From assembly GCA_947630505.1 (NCBI GenBank), contig CANRHV010000016.1:1-47134 (forward strand): 47,134 nucleotides of DNA, written 5' to 3'. Source of the DNA: an uncultured Monoglobus sp. GTDB lineage: Bacteria; Bacillota; Clostridia; Monoglobales; Monoglobaceae. Below, piece after piece: positions 7,003-15,163 of this stretch. How positions within the stretch are numbered: position 1 is the stretch's first letter; the number at the start of each line of letters is the position of its first letter. The position numbers were made by a program, and so were the translations under genes. The notes under the pieces were generated by a model. It saw only the letters and a list, made by a program, of their open reading frames with translations, searched no databases and was not told where the DNA came from.

Positions 7003-7602
7003 TTAATCCCTGTCGTCGATTATATTGCCGATCTCGGCGTTTTTGTCAACCAAGCCCATCGAGTACCTGCCGATAAACTCGGAGCCTCTCGCCGTGGTCG
7101 ACTGCCGCCCCGCCACCTGCGACCGCCTCACCTTGTGGGCGCGCCAGTCGCCGCCGTTGTTGGCGTCGTTTAAAAGCAGCGGCTGAAAGTTGTCCATTGC
7201 GTGGGCGAACCTCGCCTCGGGCGTGGCGAAATTCTCAAAATCATCAAACAATTGCCGAAGCTCCCTCGCCTGGTCCTCGGGCAGCAGCCCGAATATCCGC
7301 TCCGCGGCTTTTGCCTCGCGTTCCTTTTGGGTCTTTAAATTTTCCTCGTCGTAGGCGTAGGTGTCGCCCGCGTCGATCTCCACGATATCGTGGATCAGCG
7401 CCGTCATCATCGCCTTCGCCGGGTCGAACTCCTCGTTTGAATATTCTTTTAACAGATATATCATCATCGCCATGTGCCACGCGTGCTCCGCGTCGTTCTC
7501 GCGGCGCGAGCCGTCCGACAAATGGTTCTGTCGGAATATTGACTTCTCCTTGTCGGCCTCGAGTATAAAATTTAGCTGCTTTTCAAAACGTCCGCTGTCC
7601 AT
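7003..7602 (-). CDS. HD-domain phosphohydrolase (YfbR/HDDC2-like)
   Basis: A 199-residue protein with the metal-binding HD signature in order: His in AEHAWHMAMM, His-Asp in ALIHDIVEIDAGDTY, and a downstream Asp in AHAMDNFQP. The order and the 'R-NDAEH-WHMA' block match the HDDC2/YfbR-type 5'-deoxynucleotidases, which remove phosphate from deoxynucleoside monophosphates; the exact substrate here is inference. It is soluble and cytoplasmic. Start chosen at the ATG with GAGGTGG six bases upstream. The C-terminal ~40 residues after the last motif, including the RRSQVAGRQSTTARGS segment, are polar. Monocistronic with its own promoter. Confidence 0.88.
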   Translation of the reverse strand: MDSGRFEKQLNFILEADKEKSIFRQNHLSDGSRRENDAEHAWHMAMMIYLLKEYSNEEFDPAKAMMTALIHDIVEIDAGDTYAYDEENLKTQKEREAKAAERIFGLLPEDQARELRQLFDDFENFATPEARFAHAMDNFQPLLLNDANNGGDWRAHKVRRSQVAGRQSTTARGSEFIGRYSMGLVDKNAEIGNIIDDRD

Positions 7603-7630
7603 ATTTCCACCTCGCTGTAATAATAAAATA

Positions 7631-7659
7631 ATTATATCACAAGAGCAGTCGTTATTCAA
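7631..7659 (-). promoter_or_regulatory. Promoter of the HD-domain gene
   Basis: On the minus strand, TTGAAT (7654-7659) and perfect TATAAT (7631-7636) with a 17-bp spacer, about 30 bp before the start codon. Confidence 0.65.
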
Positions 7660-7765
7660 TCATAAAAAATTTTTATAAAATATTTTACATGTACAATTTT
7701 TGGCATCCCGAATATGTTATATTAATATCGCAAAAGCAAAAACCTCTCCAATATTAAAATTTCTC

Positions 7766-7815
7766 TTAAAGTAAGCGCCGCCTGCGGAAATATTCCGCAG
7801 CCGGCGTTTACTTTT
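7766..7815. terminator. Strong hairpin terminator downstream of the MATE gene
   Basis: A long stem: GTAAGCGCCG pairs with CGGCGTTTAC and the inner CTGCGGAA with TTCCGCAG around ATA. A T-run (CTTTTTG) follows on the plus strand and ACTTTAAGAG on the minus strand. It lies 80 bp beyond the MATE stop and ends that transcript; it may also act in the plus direction. Confidence 0.7.
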
Positions 7816-7863
7816 TGCGGCAAACAAAATTTATAAGGTCTAATATCATCCGCTCGTGTCTGC

Positions 7864-7940
7864 CTCGCCCCTTGGGGAGAGCCTAGTTGCTAGTCCCTAT
7901 TTCCTAGTCCCTACGTTGGCAGCTCTCCCCAAGGGGCGAG
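7864..7940. repeat. Composite palindromic repeat, copy A (77 bp, shortened)
   Basis: Perfect 18-bp terminal inverted repeats CTCGCCCCTTGGGGAGAG (7864-7881) and its complement (7923-7940) flank a core rich in CTAGTCCCTA-type words. Copies B (18705-18869) and C (38934-39130) have the same ends plus inner stem-loops that A lacks. The element overlaps the 3' end of the MATE gene and supplies its last codons and stop. Confidence 0.85.
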
Positions 7941-9342
7941 CCGGGACGCCGCTGCCGTCCGACAGCATATGATATGTCGAAACTATCACCACGGCGGATA
8001 TCAAAAACGTCAATATATCCGAAACGGGCATCGAGTACAGCACTCCGTCAAGGCCGAAGAAACTCGGCAGCGCGAGCGCGAAGCCCACGCCGAACACGAT
8101 TTCTCTTACCATGGACAGCATTGTTGACGCAGCGGCCCTGCCCATCGCCTGAAGAAATATGAACGCCGCCTTGTTTACGCAGGCGAAGATCATCATGCAC
8201 AGGTACACCCTGAACGCCTTTACCGCGAACTCGGCGTAATACGTGCTCTCGTTGGCGGCCCCAAACACCGCTATCAGCTGCCGCGGGCAAAGCTCGGCCA
8301 GAGCCAGAGCCGCGGCGCCCACCTGCGCCTCGCACGCGAGCAGCATGGTGAACAGCTTTTTCACTCTGCCTTTAAACCCGGCGCCCATATTGAAGCCCAC
8401 GATCGGGATACAGCCCGCCGCCATGCCCACGACGATCGAGATCACTATCTGGAAAAACTTCATAACGATACCCACGACCGCCATCGGTATCTGGGCGTAC
8501 TGCTCCTGCGAGAATATCGGGTCGAGCGCGCCGTATTTTCTTATCATGTTGTTTATCGCCGCCATGGCCGCCACCAGCGAGATCTGCGACAAAAAGCTGC
8601 ATATGCCGAGAGGTATTATCTTTGCGATCACCGCGCCGCTCGGCCTGAAACTCGATTTTTTGAGACTGACGGTTTTTGTCCTCGTCAGGTACCAAACCGC
8701 CAGAGCCGCGGTTACGATCTGCCCCGCGACCGTGGCGACCGCCGCTCCTGTCATTCCCCATTTAAACGCGAATATAAATATCGGGTCGAGCACGATATTA
8801 ACCGCCGCGCCCGCCAAGGTCGACGCCATCGCGAACTTCGGACTGCCGTCCGAGCGTATCACGGGATTCATCGCCTGGCCGAACACATAAAACGGTATTC
8901 CGAGCGTGATATAAAAGAAGTATTCCTTTGAATACTCAAAGGTCTCGCTGTTGACTGTTCCGCCGAACACCGTGACGATTGGGTCCTGCAGCATAAGATA
9001 CGCGGCGCACAGCGCCATGCCGCTTAAAACCGACAGCACGACAGACGTGCCCACGCTCTTTTCCGCGTCGCTCATGTTGCCTCCGCCGAGGCATAGGCTG
9101 ACAAAGGCGCAGCAGCCGTCGCCTATCATGACCGCGACCGCGAGCGCTATTACCGTCAGCGGGAACACAACCGTATTGGCCGCGTTTCCGTATGAGCCCA
9201 GATAATCGGCGTTGGCGATAAATATCTGGTCCACGATATTATACAGCGCGGCTACAAGCAGCGATATGATGCAGGGCACCGCGTACTTCCTCATTAAAAC
9301 TCCGACTTTTTCCTCTCCCAAATACGAGTTTGATTCCTTCAT
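7897..9342 (-). CDS. MATE-family multidrug efflux transporter
   Basis: A 481-residue protein with about 12 membrane segments in two homologous halves, the layout of MATE (MepA-like) cation-coupled exporters. Family blocks include 'ALYNIVDQIFIAN' in TM1, 'IRSDGSPKFAM' and 'GCIPIVGFNMGAG' in the second half. It is expected to export cationic drugs or metabolites across the cytoplasmic membrane. ATG start preceded by AAAGGAATG. The last ~14 residues (ARPLGRAANVGTRK) and the stop are encoded by a dispersed repeat element rather than ancestral MATE sequence, which may have replaced the native tail. The mRNA leader contains a terminator-like hairpin, suggesting regulated read-through. Confidence 0.93.
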   Translation of the reverse strand: MKESNSYLGEEKVGVLMRKYAVPCIISLLVAALYNIVDQIFIANADYLGSYGNAANTVVFPLTVIALAVAVMIGDGCCAFVSLCLGGGNMSDAEKSVGTSVVLSVLSGMALCAAYLMLQDPIVTVFGGTVNSETFEYSKEYFFYITLGIPFYVFGQAMNPVIRSDGSPKFAMASTLAGAAVNIVLDPIFIFAFKWGMTGAAVATVAGQIVTAALAVWYLTRTKTVSLKKSSFRPSGAVIAKIIPLGICSFLSQISLVAAMAAINNMIRKYGALDPIFSQEQYAQIPMAVVGIVMKFFQIVISIVVGMAAGCIPIVGFNMGAGFKGRVKKLFTMLLACEAQVGAAALALAELCPRQLIAVFGAANESTYYAEFAVKAFRVYLCMMIFACVNKAAFIFLQAMGRAAASTMLSMVREIVFGVGFALALPSFFGLDGVLYSMPVSDILTFLISAVVIVSTYHMLSDGSGVPARPLGRAANVGTRK

Positions 9343-9387
9343 TTTAACATTCCTTTCCTATTTTTTGTGGGGCGCTTATTTTTCCTT

Positions 9388-9427
9388 AAAAGAAACAGCG
9401 CGCAAATCCATCCGGATTTACGCGCTG
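9388..9427 (-). promoter_or_regulatory. Possible transcription attenuator in the MATE mRNA leader
   Basis: In the MATE leader (minus strand) a hairpin with 14-bp arms (9427-9414 with 9409-9396, one mismatch, GC-rich base CAGCGCG/CGCGCTG) is followed by TTTCTTTT, the form of an intrinsic terminator. It sits between the mapped promoter and the MATE start, about 50 bp before the gene, so transcription would stop unless it is prevented from folding. Confidence 0.55.
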
Positions 9428-9446
9428 TACGCCACTCGACTTATAT

Positions 9447-9475
9447 ATTCTATCACGGACCCGCCTGTTTTTCAA
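9447..9475 (-). promoter_or_regulatory. Promoter of the MATE gene
   Basis: On the minus strand, TTGAAA (9470-9475) and TAGAAT (9447-9452) with 17-bp spacing. It gives a leader of roughly 100 nt that includes the attenuator-like hairpin. Confidence 0.6.
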
Positions 9476-9533
9476 AGGCAAAAATGCACAAAATTAATAT
9501 GGTTTTTCGCAATAATATACTCTCTTTTCGCTT

Positions 9534-9560
9534 GACAAATTACCGATTTTCGGTCATAAT
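9534..9560 (+). promoter_or_regulatory. Promoter of the hybrid sensor kinase gene
   Basis: TTGACA (9534-9539) and CATAAT (9555-9560), spacer 15 bp, 28 bp before the ATG; an alternative -10 (TAATAT at 9557) gives a 17-bp spacer. Confidence 0.5.
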
Positions 9561-9588
9561 ATTATTAAAATATGAAGGAGGCGCCCGC

Positions 9589-11673
9589 ATGAAACGCAGG
9601 ATATTAAAAATTGTTTCGTTGTTTTTTATAATATCACAGCTGCTCTGCTTAGCCGCGCCCATCGCCTCCGCGCGGGAACCCCTCGAGCTGACGCCCGAGG
9701 AGCAGGATTATATTTCATCGCACCAAACGCTTCGAATAGGCTATGTGCAGGACCGCGTGCCCGTGTCATTTTCGGACGAGAACGGGGAATTCGCGGGAAT
9801 TTCCAGATACATCTTCGACTACGTGAGCGAGCTCTGCGGCATGGATTTTGAGTATGTGCCCCTGCCCGCCGGAGACGTCACTTACGACTATCTTGTAAGC
9901 GCGGATCTTGACCTGGTGTCGAGCGTTGAATATAACAAAGAGAACCAAAATGCCCGCGGCATCCTGATCAGCGACCCGTATCTTTCGAGCCGAAAAGTGG
10001 TGGTCGCGCGCGAGGGTCTGGTGTTCAGCCGCGACGCCGAAATGACGATCGCCATATCCACCGGCTCGCAGACGCTCAGAAAGGTGCTGAGCGAGATGTA
10101 TCCCCATTTCAAGCTCGTTGATTATCCCTCGATCGACGCCTGCTTTGACGCGGTCAACTCGGGCGAAGCCGACCTGATGATACAGAACCAATATGTAGTG
10201 GAATACTGGCTTTCAAAACCGATCTACGAAAAACTCAAGGTTATCCCCGTGCCGGGACTTGACGACCAGCTTTGCTTTTCCGCGGTAGTGAAATTCGGCG
10301 AGAACAGCGAGCAGTCTCAGGCCGAAGGACGAACCATGATAGATATACTGAACAAGACCATAGCGTCCATATCCGAGGACGAGATCGGCAGCTGCACCAT
10401 ACAGGGAATAATGGATAACCAGTACCAATTCACGATATCGGATTTTCTGTACCGCTACCGTTATGCCGTGAGGGCCTCGGCGGCGCTGCTGCTTGTTATT
10501 CTGGTGCTGGCGTTCCTGCTTATCCGCCTGTACATACGCTACACCAAAAACAAGGCCGACGCGAAAGCCAAAAACAGATTTTTGTCCACAATGAGCCACG
10601 AGCTGCGCACTCCGCTCAACGGGCTTATCGGATTAAATCAGCTGATGACCCGCAACGCGGACGACACCGAGCGCGTTCGCGGCTATCTCAAGCAGTCGAA
10701 CGTGACCGCCAACTATCTGCTGTCACTGGTAAACGACATGCTCGACATGTCGGAGCTTAAAGACGAGAACCCGACGCTCGCTAGCGAGACGGTGGAGCTT
10801 GAGCTCATACTCAAAACCGTTGACACGATCGCGAAAAGCGCCATGTCCGAAAAAGGCCTGACCTACGAACTTGAATACGACCTCGCATGGCCGTATGTTT
10901 CAGGCGACGGCGCGCGTATTCAGCAGGTGCTGATGAATCTTCTGGACAACGCGCGGAAATTCACTCCGCAGGGCGGCAAGGTAACGCTGTCGCTCAGCCA
11001 AAAGCTGACCGAGGGCGGCGACGTGCTGACCACGGCGGTCGTTTCGGACAACGGCTGCGGAATGAGCGAGGATTTCCAAAAGCAGATCTTCGACATATTC
11101 GCGCGGGAGCCGGGCACCGTTTCCAAGGGAAATCAGGGCACGGGTCTCGGACTGCCCATAAGCCGCCGTCTCGCTCTGCTAATGGGCGGCGATTTGACAT
11201 TCACCAGCCGCAAGGACGAGGGCAGCACATTCACATTCACGTTCACGGCGCCTCCGGCCGCGCCCCCGCAAAGATCCGACGATGCGGAGCCTTCCGAAAA
11301 TAAAGCGCGTCCGTGCATCCTCGCCGCGGAGGACAACGAGCTCAACGCCGAGATATTGATCGAACTGCTGCGCGAAAGCGGCTTTGAGGCTGACCTCGCC
11401 GAAAACGGCAGGATCGCCCTTGACATGTTCTCGAAATCGGAAGTCGGGACCTACGGCGTTATACTTATGGACCTGCTGATGCCCGAGATGGACGGATTCG
11501 AGGCCGCCAAGGCCATCCGCGCCTTAAGCAGGCCCGACGCGAAAACGGTGCGCATCTTCGCCTGCACCGCCAACACCTCCGACGAGGACAGAAAAAAAGC
11601 CGCCCAAAGCGGCATGGACGACTTTGTCGAAAAACCCGTGGACATAAACGAGTTGATCAAATTGATAGAATAA
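9589..11673 (+). CDS. Hybrid sensor histidine kinase with an extracytoplasmic solute-binding domain
   Basis: A 694-residue protein. Signal peptide at 1-26, then a family-3 periplasmic-binding-protein-like sensor domain (about 35-265; TLRIGYVQDRVPVSFSD is its typical opening), one membrane helix (about 290-312), and HisKA with the H-box STMSHELRTPLNGLIG (phospho-acceptor His337). HATPase_c carries N-box NLLDNARKF, G1 DNGCGM and G2 GTGLGLPIS, and a C-terminal receiver domain reads MDLLMPEMDGFEA (phospho-acceptor Asp628) with KP near the end. It probably senses an amino-acid-like or other small ligand outside the cell. No histidine phosphotransfer protein or output regulator is adjacent, so it is an orphan. 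The ATG is chosen because of GAAGGAGG eight bases upstream; the longer open frame lacks support. Confidence 0.9.
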   Translation: MKRRILKIVSLFFIISQLLCLAAPIASAREPLELTPEEQDYISSHQTLRIGYVQDRVPVSFSDENGEFAGISRYIFDYVSELCGMDFEYVPLPAGDVTYDYLVSADLDLVSSVEYNKENQNARGILISDPYLSSRKVVVAREGLVFSRDAEMTIAISTGSQTLRKVLSEMYPHFKLVDYPSIDACFDAVNSGEADLMIQNQYVVEYWLSKPIYEKLKVIPVPGLDDQLCFSAVVKFGENSEQSQAEGRTMIDILNKTIASISEDEIGSCTIQGIMDNQYQFTISDFLYRYRYAVRASAALLLVILVLAFLLIRLYIRYTKNKADAKAKNRFLSTMSHELRTPLNGLIGLNQLMTRNADDTERVRGYLKQSNVTANYLLSLVNDMLDMSELKDENPTLASETVELELILKTVDTIAKSAMSEKGLTYELEYDLAWPYVSGDGARIQQVLMNLLDNARKFTPQGGKVTLSLSQKLTEGGDVLTTAVVSDNGCGMSEDFQKQIFDIFAREPGTVSKGNQGTGLGLPISRRLALLMGGDLTFTSRKDEGSTFTFTFTAPPAAPPQRSDDAEPSENKARPCILAAEDNELNAEILIELLRESGFEADLAENGRIALDMFSKSEVGTYGVILMDLLMPEMDGFEAAKAIRALSRPDAKTVRIFACTANTSDEDRKKAAQSGMDDFVEKPVDINELIKLIE

Positions 11674-11678
11674 CGAAC

Positions 11679-11708
11679 AGGACGGCAAAAACGCCGTCCC
11701 GTTTTTTT
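11679..11708 (+). terminator. Intrinsic terminator of the sensor kinase gene
   Basis: Stem GGACGGC (11680-11686) / GCCGTCC (11693-11699), followed by CG and seven T residues. Confidence 0.85.
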
Positions 11709-11711
11709 ATA

Positions 11712-13118
11712 TTACTCTTTTCCGTTCCAGCAGTAGGTGCAGAGCTTGCACTCTGGAAGGCCGATCGCCTCTATCATATCGTCAAGCCTGTTGTACATCA
11801 GCGATGTGAAATTCTGCTCCTTGCACATTTCGTCGACCATTTCCTTATAGTTTTGGCTTTCGGGGTTCGCGTAATCCGCAAGCACCTCGTCGGGCACATC
11901 GTCGCCCTCGCGCTTTCTTATTGTGCGGCGCGCTATCAGATCAAGCTCCGACTTTGAGCGCGAGAAATTCAGATACTTGCAACCGAACATGATCGGCGGG
12001 CATGCGGGTCTGATATGCACCTCGGTGGCGCCGCTGTTGTACAGGAACTCGGTGGTCTCTCGAAGCTGAGTTCCGCGCACTATCGAATCATCGATCAGCA
12101 GCAGACTTTTGTCGTGTATCAGCTCCTTGACCGGGATCAGCTTCATCTTGGCTATAACATCGCGCTGCGCCTGATTGGGCGGCATGAACGAGCGCGGCCA
12201 CGTGGGCGTGTACTTGATAAACGGCCGCGAAAACGGTATGCCCGACTTGTTGGCGTAGCCTATGGCGTGCGCCGTGCCCGAATCGGGAACGCCCGCCACC
12301 ATATCGGGTTTAACATTGTCGCGCTCCGCCAGCTTGTGACCGCAGTTGTAGCGCATCTGCTCAACGTTGACGCCCTCGTATGTTGAAGGCGGATATCCGT
12401 AATAGACCCAGAGGAACGAGCATATCTTCATCTCATCTCCCGGCGGCGCCACCGTCTCGGCGCTCTCGGGCGTCACGAACACGATCTCGCCGGGGCCCAG
12501 CTCTTTATATGTGTTATATCCCAGATTCAGATATGCGAAGCTCTCGAACGAGGCGCACATCGCGCCGTCCTTTTTACCTATGACTATCGGCGTTCTGCCA
12601 AGTCTGTCGCGCGCGGCGTATATGCCGCCGTCCGTGAGAATGAGCAGCGACATCGAGCCGTCGATCAATTTCTGCGCCAGCTTTATTCCGTCAACTATGC
12701 TGTCGGCCTGATTGACGATCGCCGCCACAAGCTCGGTCTGGTTAACGCTGCCGCCGCTCATCTCAAGGAAGTGGGTCACACCCTTGTTATACGCCTTTTC
12801 CACAAGCTCGTCCATATTGTTGATCCTGCCGACCGTGGTTATCGCGAAGCTGCCCAGATGCGAGCGCACGATCAGCGGCTGCGGCTCGTTGTCCGAAATG
12901 CAGCCTATGCCCGACGTGCCCTTCATCTTTTCAACGTCTCTCTCAAATTTCGTTCTGAACGGCGAGTTTTCGATGTTGTGAATGGCGCGGTCAAAGCCCT
13001 TGTCGCCGTGCACAACCATTCCGCCTCTCTTTGTGCCCAGGTGTGAATGATAATCAATTCCGAAAAATAAATCAAGCACACAGTCTTTTTTTGAAGTTAC
13101 ACCAAATATTCCTCCCAT
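11712..13118 (-). CDS. PurF-like amidophosphoribosyltransferase homologue without the catalytic Cys
   Basis: A 468-residue protein with the PurF two-domain order: N-terminal Ntn-type glutaminase-like half and C-terminal PRTase half carrying the PRPP loop LLLIDDSIVRGTQL. The protein begins MGGIFGV where active PurF starts with the nucleophilic Cys (CGIFG). Other glutaminase features are also altered: RGGMVV replaces RGQES-like sequence, and TTVGRINN replaces the HNG oxyanion segment. The PRTase half looks intact, and the C-terminus has a CKLCTYC cluster. Glutamine-dependent synthesis of phosphoribosylamine is therefore doubtful; ammonia-dependent activity or a different PRPP-linked role is possible. 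No pur genes flank it. Database entries would call it PurF on overall similarity. Confidence 0.85.
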   Translation of the reverse strand: MGGIFGVTSKKDCVLDLFFGIDYHSHLGTKRGGMVVHGDKGFDRAIHNIENSPFRTKFERDVEKMKGTSGIGCISDNEPQPLIVRSHLGSFAITTVGRINNMDELVEKAYNKGVTHFLEMSGGSVNQTELVAAIVNQADSIVDGIKLAQKLIDGSMSLLILTDGGIYAARDRLGRTPIVIGKKDGAMCASFESFAYLNLGYNTYKELGPGEIVFVTPESAETVAPPGDEMKICSFLWVYYGYPPSTYEGVNVEQMRYNCGHKLAERDNVKPDMVAGVPDSGTAHAIGYANKSGIPFSRPFIKYTPTWPRSFMPPNQAQRDVIAKMKLIPVKELIHDKSLLLIDDSIVRGTQLRETTEFLYNSGATEVHIRPACPPIMFGCKYLNFSRSKSELDLIARRTIRKREGDDVPDEVLADYANPESQNYKEMVDEMCKEQNFTSLMYNRLDDMIEAIGLPECKLCTYCWNGKE

Positions 13119-13197
13119 AGCAAACTCCTTTCATGCCGTAAGTTCATAAATCCGCCGACTGTATAGGCCAAATTGATTTTTTATTTTTGCTGATTTA

Positions 13198-13226
13198 ATT
13201 ATATACTGTTTCAAAATAAAATTCAA
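13198..13226 (-). promoter_or_regulatory. Promoter of the purF-like gene
   Basis: On the minus strand, TTGAAT (13221-13226) and perfect TATAAT (13198-13203), 17-bp spacer, about 80 bp before the start. No purine riboswitch fold is evident in the short leader. Confidence 0.65.
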
Positions 13227-13379
13227 CAATATTTTTACAAATTTTCGCAGTTTTTATAATATAATTCAGTTCGGCTCGACCGCATATTTATATCACTCAT
13301 TATATCAAAACCGTTGTTGACAACAATTTTTACAACAGATATAATTAATTCAAATATAAATCAAGAAGTGTGATAAAAT

Positions 13380-13943
13380 ATGAAACCATTTTTAGAAAAA
13401 AGTATTACCGCAAATAATAAAGCTTATATCATACGCGGCTTTAATGAAAACGACAAAGAGAATTTTATCAAAGTGCACCAAAAGACATCAACTTCAAATA
13501 TTATATACAGCAATCCCGATTTTTGCCGATATTTTTTCGCAAACGTTCCCGATGAAAATGAATTGATTTTTTCAATTATCGAGAAATCCTCAGGCGCATA
13601 TTGCGGATTTTGCAATTTGAGAAACACCAACACCATCAGACCCGAAATAGGCATACGCCTCATGCCCGAATATCAAAGAAAAGGCATAGGCACGCAGGCC
13701 TTGCCCTTGATAATACGCTTTTTTAAAAACAGCCGCCCTTTGGCAGAAATCATAGCCAAATCATATAATGACAATATCGGAAGCATCCGATTGCTGAAAA
13801 AATTGGGCGCAGCGGAAATCGGCACAGAGCTAGGCGAATACGAAAAATTCCTCCGCTCTTTTCAAAATCTCGGCCCTATTTCTCCCGAGTTTCAAACTAA
13901 GGACGAGCGTTTTATAGTAATATACCATTTTACTAACATTTAA
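13380..13943 (+). CDS. GNAT-family N-acetyltransferase
   Basis: A 187-residue protein with the acetyl-CoA binding signature: strand 'EIGIRLMPEYQRKGIGTQAL' (motif A, R-x-x-G-x-G near residues 103-109), and 'KSYNDNIGSIRLLKKLGA' (the N-x-x-S-x-x-L-x-x-K-x-G-F motif B). It resembles the RimJ/RimL-type 'acetyltransf_3' branch that modifies protein N-termini or small amines; the substrate is unknown. It is more AT-rich than its neighbours, so it may have been acquired. The ribosome binding site is weak (AAGAAGTG). It ends 3 bp before the end of the convergent azlD, with no terminator between them. Confidence 0.85.
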   Translation: MKPFLEKSITANNKAYIIRGFNENDKENFIKVHQKTSTSNIIYSNPDFCRYFFANVPDENELIFSIIEKSSGAYCGFCNLRNTNTIRPEIGIRLMPEYQRKGIGTQALPLIIRFFKNSRPLAEIIAKSYNDNIGSIRLLKKLGAAEIGTELGEYEKFLRSFQNLGPISPEFQTKDERFIVIYHFTNI

Positions 13944-13946
13944 AAA

Positions 13947-14258
13947 TCATATTATCGGTAACAGTTCAACCAGAAAAACTACGGCGCTGGCGCACAGCGC
14001 CACGGTTATAAGACTCTTTCGGCAATAGGCCAGAATAAGCGCCGTCACAAATCCGGCCGCCGAGGCGCATTTGCCCGACGAGGCCGTGAGGATGGCGGGG
14101 AACACCATCACCGACAGCGTAACAAAAGGCACGTAATATAAAAACGAGCGAATAAATTTATTTTTTATTTCTCTGCGTATAAGCGTCAGCGGCAAAAGGC
14201 GGATCAGATATGTGACGATCGCCATAACCGCGATATATGTGTAAACGCTCGGCCTCAT
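13947..14258 (-). CDS. azlD: AzlD, small subunit of a branched-chain amino acid exporter
   Basis: A 103-residue protein with four predicted membrane segments and the 'T-LIRLLPL' N-terminal block typical of AzlD. AzlD partners AzlC in exporting branched-chain amino acids. Its ATG overlaps the azlC stop (ATGA) and has AGGAGGAG upstream inside azlC, so the two are coupled. Confidence 0.9.
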   Translation of the reverse strand: MRPSVYTYIAVMAIVTYLIRLLPLTLIRREIKNKFIRSFLYYVPFVTLSVMVFPAILTASSGKCASAAGFVTALILAYCRKSLITVALCASAVVFLVELLPII

Positions 14259-14986
14259 GATAACTCCTCCTGTTGTCCGCCGCTTTCGTCGTCCGCGATC
14301 GGAAAGAAAACCGCGGCGGCGCCCGAAATAACGACTGTCAAAATAATTATCCGAAATCCCGACGATATCTCTTTAAGCGCCGGAGCCGCGGCAAACAGCA
14401 GGCTCAGCAGCATTGAGATCACGACTATCCCTGCCACGACCTTGCTGTCGCGGGCGGGCGGAATGATTATCGCGATAAACATGCCGTAAAGCGCAATGCT
14501 CAGCGCGCTGACAACGCGGGCGGGCAGCAAGCCGCCCGAAACCACTCCCAAAAAAGTGCCTCCTACCCAGCCCAGCGCCGAGACCGCGACCAGCCCGTAA
14601 AAATAAAACGGACTGAGCCGTCCCTCGCGGCTGACCGAAACGCCGAAGATCTCGTCAGTCACGCCGTACGCCATAAAAAACCTGTGGAAAAACGGCGTTT
14701 TTTCATCTATTTTCTGCGACAGCGAGCAGGACATCAGGCAGTATCTCAGATTTATCACAAACTGCGTGGCCGCCATCTCGGCGAGAGGCGCGCCGGCGGT
14801 AATAAGAGTGAGACCGGAAAACTGCCCCGCGCTGGTCAAGTTCGAGGCGGAAAGCAGCACCGCCTGAAATACCGACAGTCCGCAGTTTTTCGCCATGATC
14901 CCGAACGTGAACGAAACCGCCAGATAGCCGAGAAAAATAGGTATCCCCGCTCCGACGCCCGCCGCGAAATAAACGTGTCGTTTCAT
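14255..14986 (-). CDS. azlC: AzlC, large subunit of a branched-chain amino acid exporter
   Basis: A 243-residue polytopic membrane protein with the AzlC family blocks 'GIPIFLGYLAVSFTFGIMAK', 'NLTSAGQFSG' and 'QFVINLRYCLMS'. Together with the downstream azlD product it forms an export system for leucine, isoleucine and valine (shown for homologues; azaleucine resistance gives the name). Start at the ATG with AGGGG eight bases upstream; an upstream in-frame start seven codons earlier is less likely. Own promoter 50 bp upstream. No Lrp-family regulator gene is adjacent. Confidence 0.92.
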   Translation of the reverse strand: MKRHVYFAAGVGAGIPIFLGYLAVSFTFGIMAKNCGLSVFQAVLLSASNLTSAGQFSGLTLITAGAPLAEMAATQFVINLRYCLMSCSLSQKIDEKTPFFHRFFMAYGVTDEIFGVSVSREGRLSPFYFYGLVAVSALGWVGGTFLGVVSGGLLPARVVSALSIALYGMFIAIIIPPARDSKVVAGIVVISMLLSLLFAAAPALKEISSGFRIIILTVVISGAAAVFFPIADDESGGQQEELS

Positions 14987-15040
14987 AAACAATTCCCCTT
15001 TATACACAAAACCAAATTGCCCGTTTTAAGAGCAAAAAAC

Positions 15041-15069
15041 ATTGTACCACACAAACAAACACCCGTCAA
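15041..15069 (-). promoter_or_regulatory. Promoter of azlCD
   Basis: On the minus strand, TTGACG (15064-15069) and TACAAT (15041-15046) with a 17-bp spacer. Confidence 0.7.
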
Positions 15070-15114
15070 CCAAAGATTTCCGCACATCAAAGATATTCAA
15101 TATATGTTTATCTC

Positions 15115-15142
15115 AAAAACAAAGACGGGTTATCGGCCCGCC
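15115..15142 (-). terminator. Terminator of the ADP-ribosylglycohydrolase gene
   Basis: On the minus strand, GGCGGG (15142-15137) pairs with CCCGTC (15129-15124), followed by TTTGTTTTT, 20 bp beyond the stop codon. Confidence 0.65.
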
Positions 15143-15163
15143 TCATCTAATTATTATTTTGAA

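Noticed and set aside
13119..13197. Purine riboswitch upstream of the purF-like gene
   Set aside because: The leader is too short and lacks the conserved three-way junction loops.
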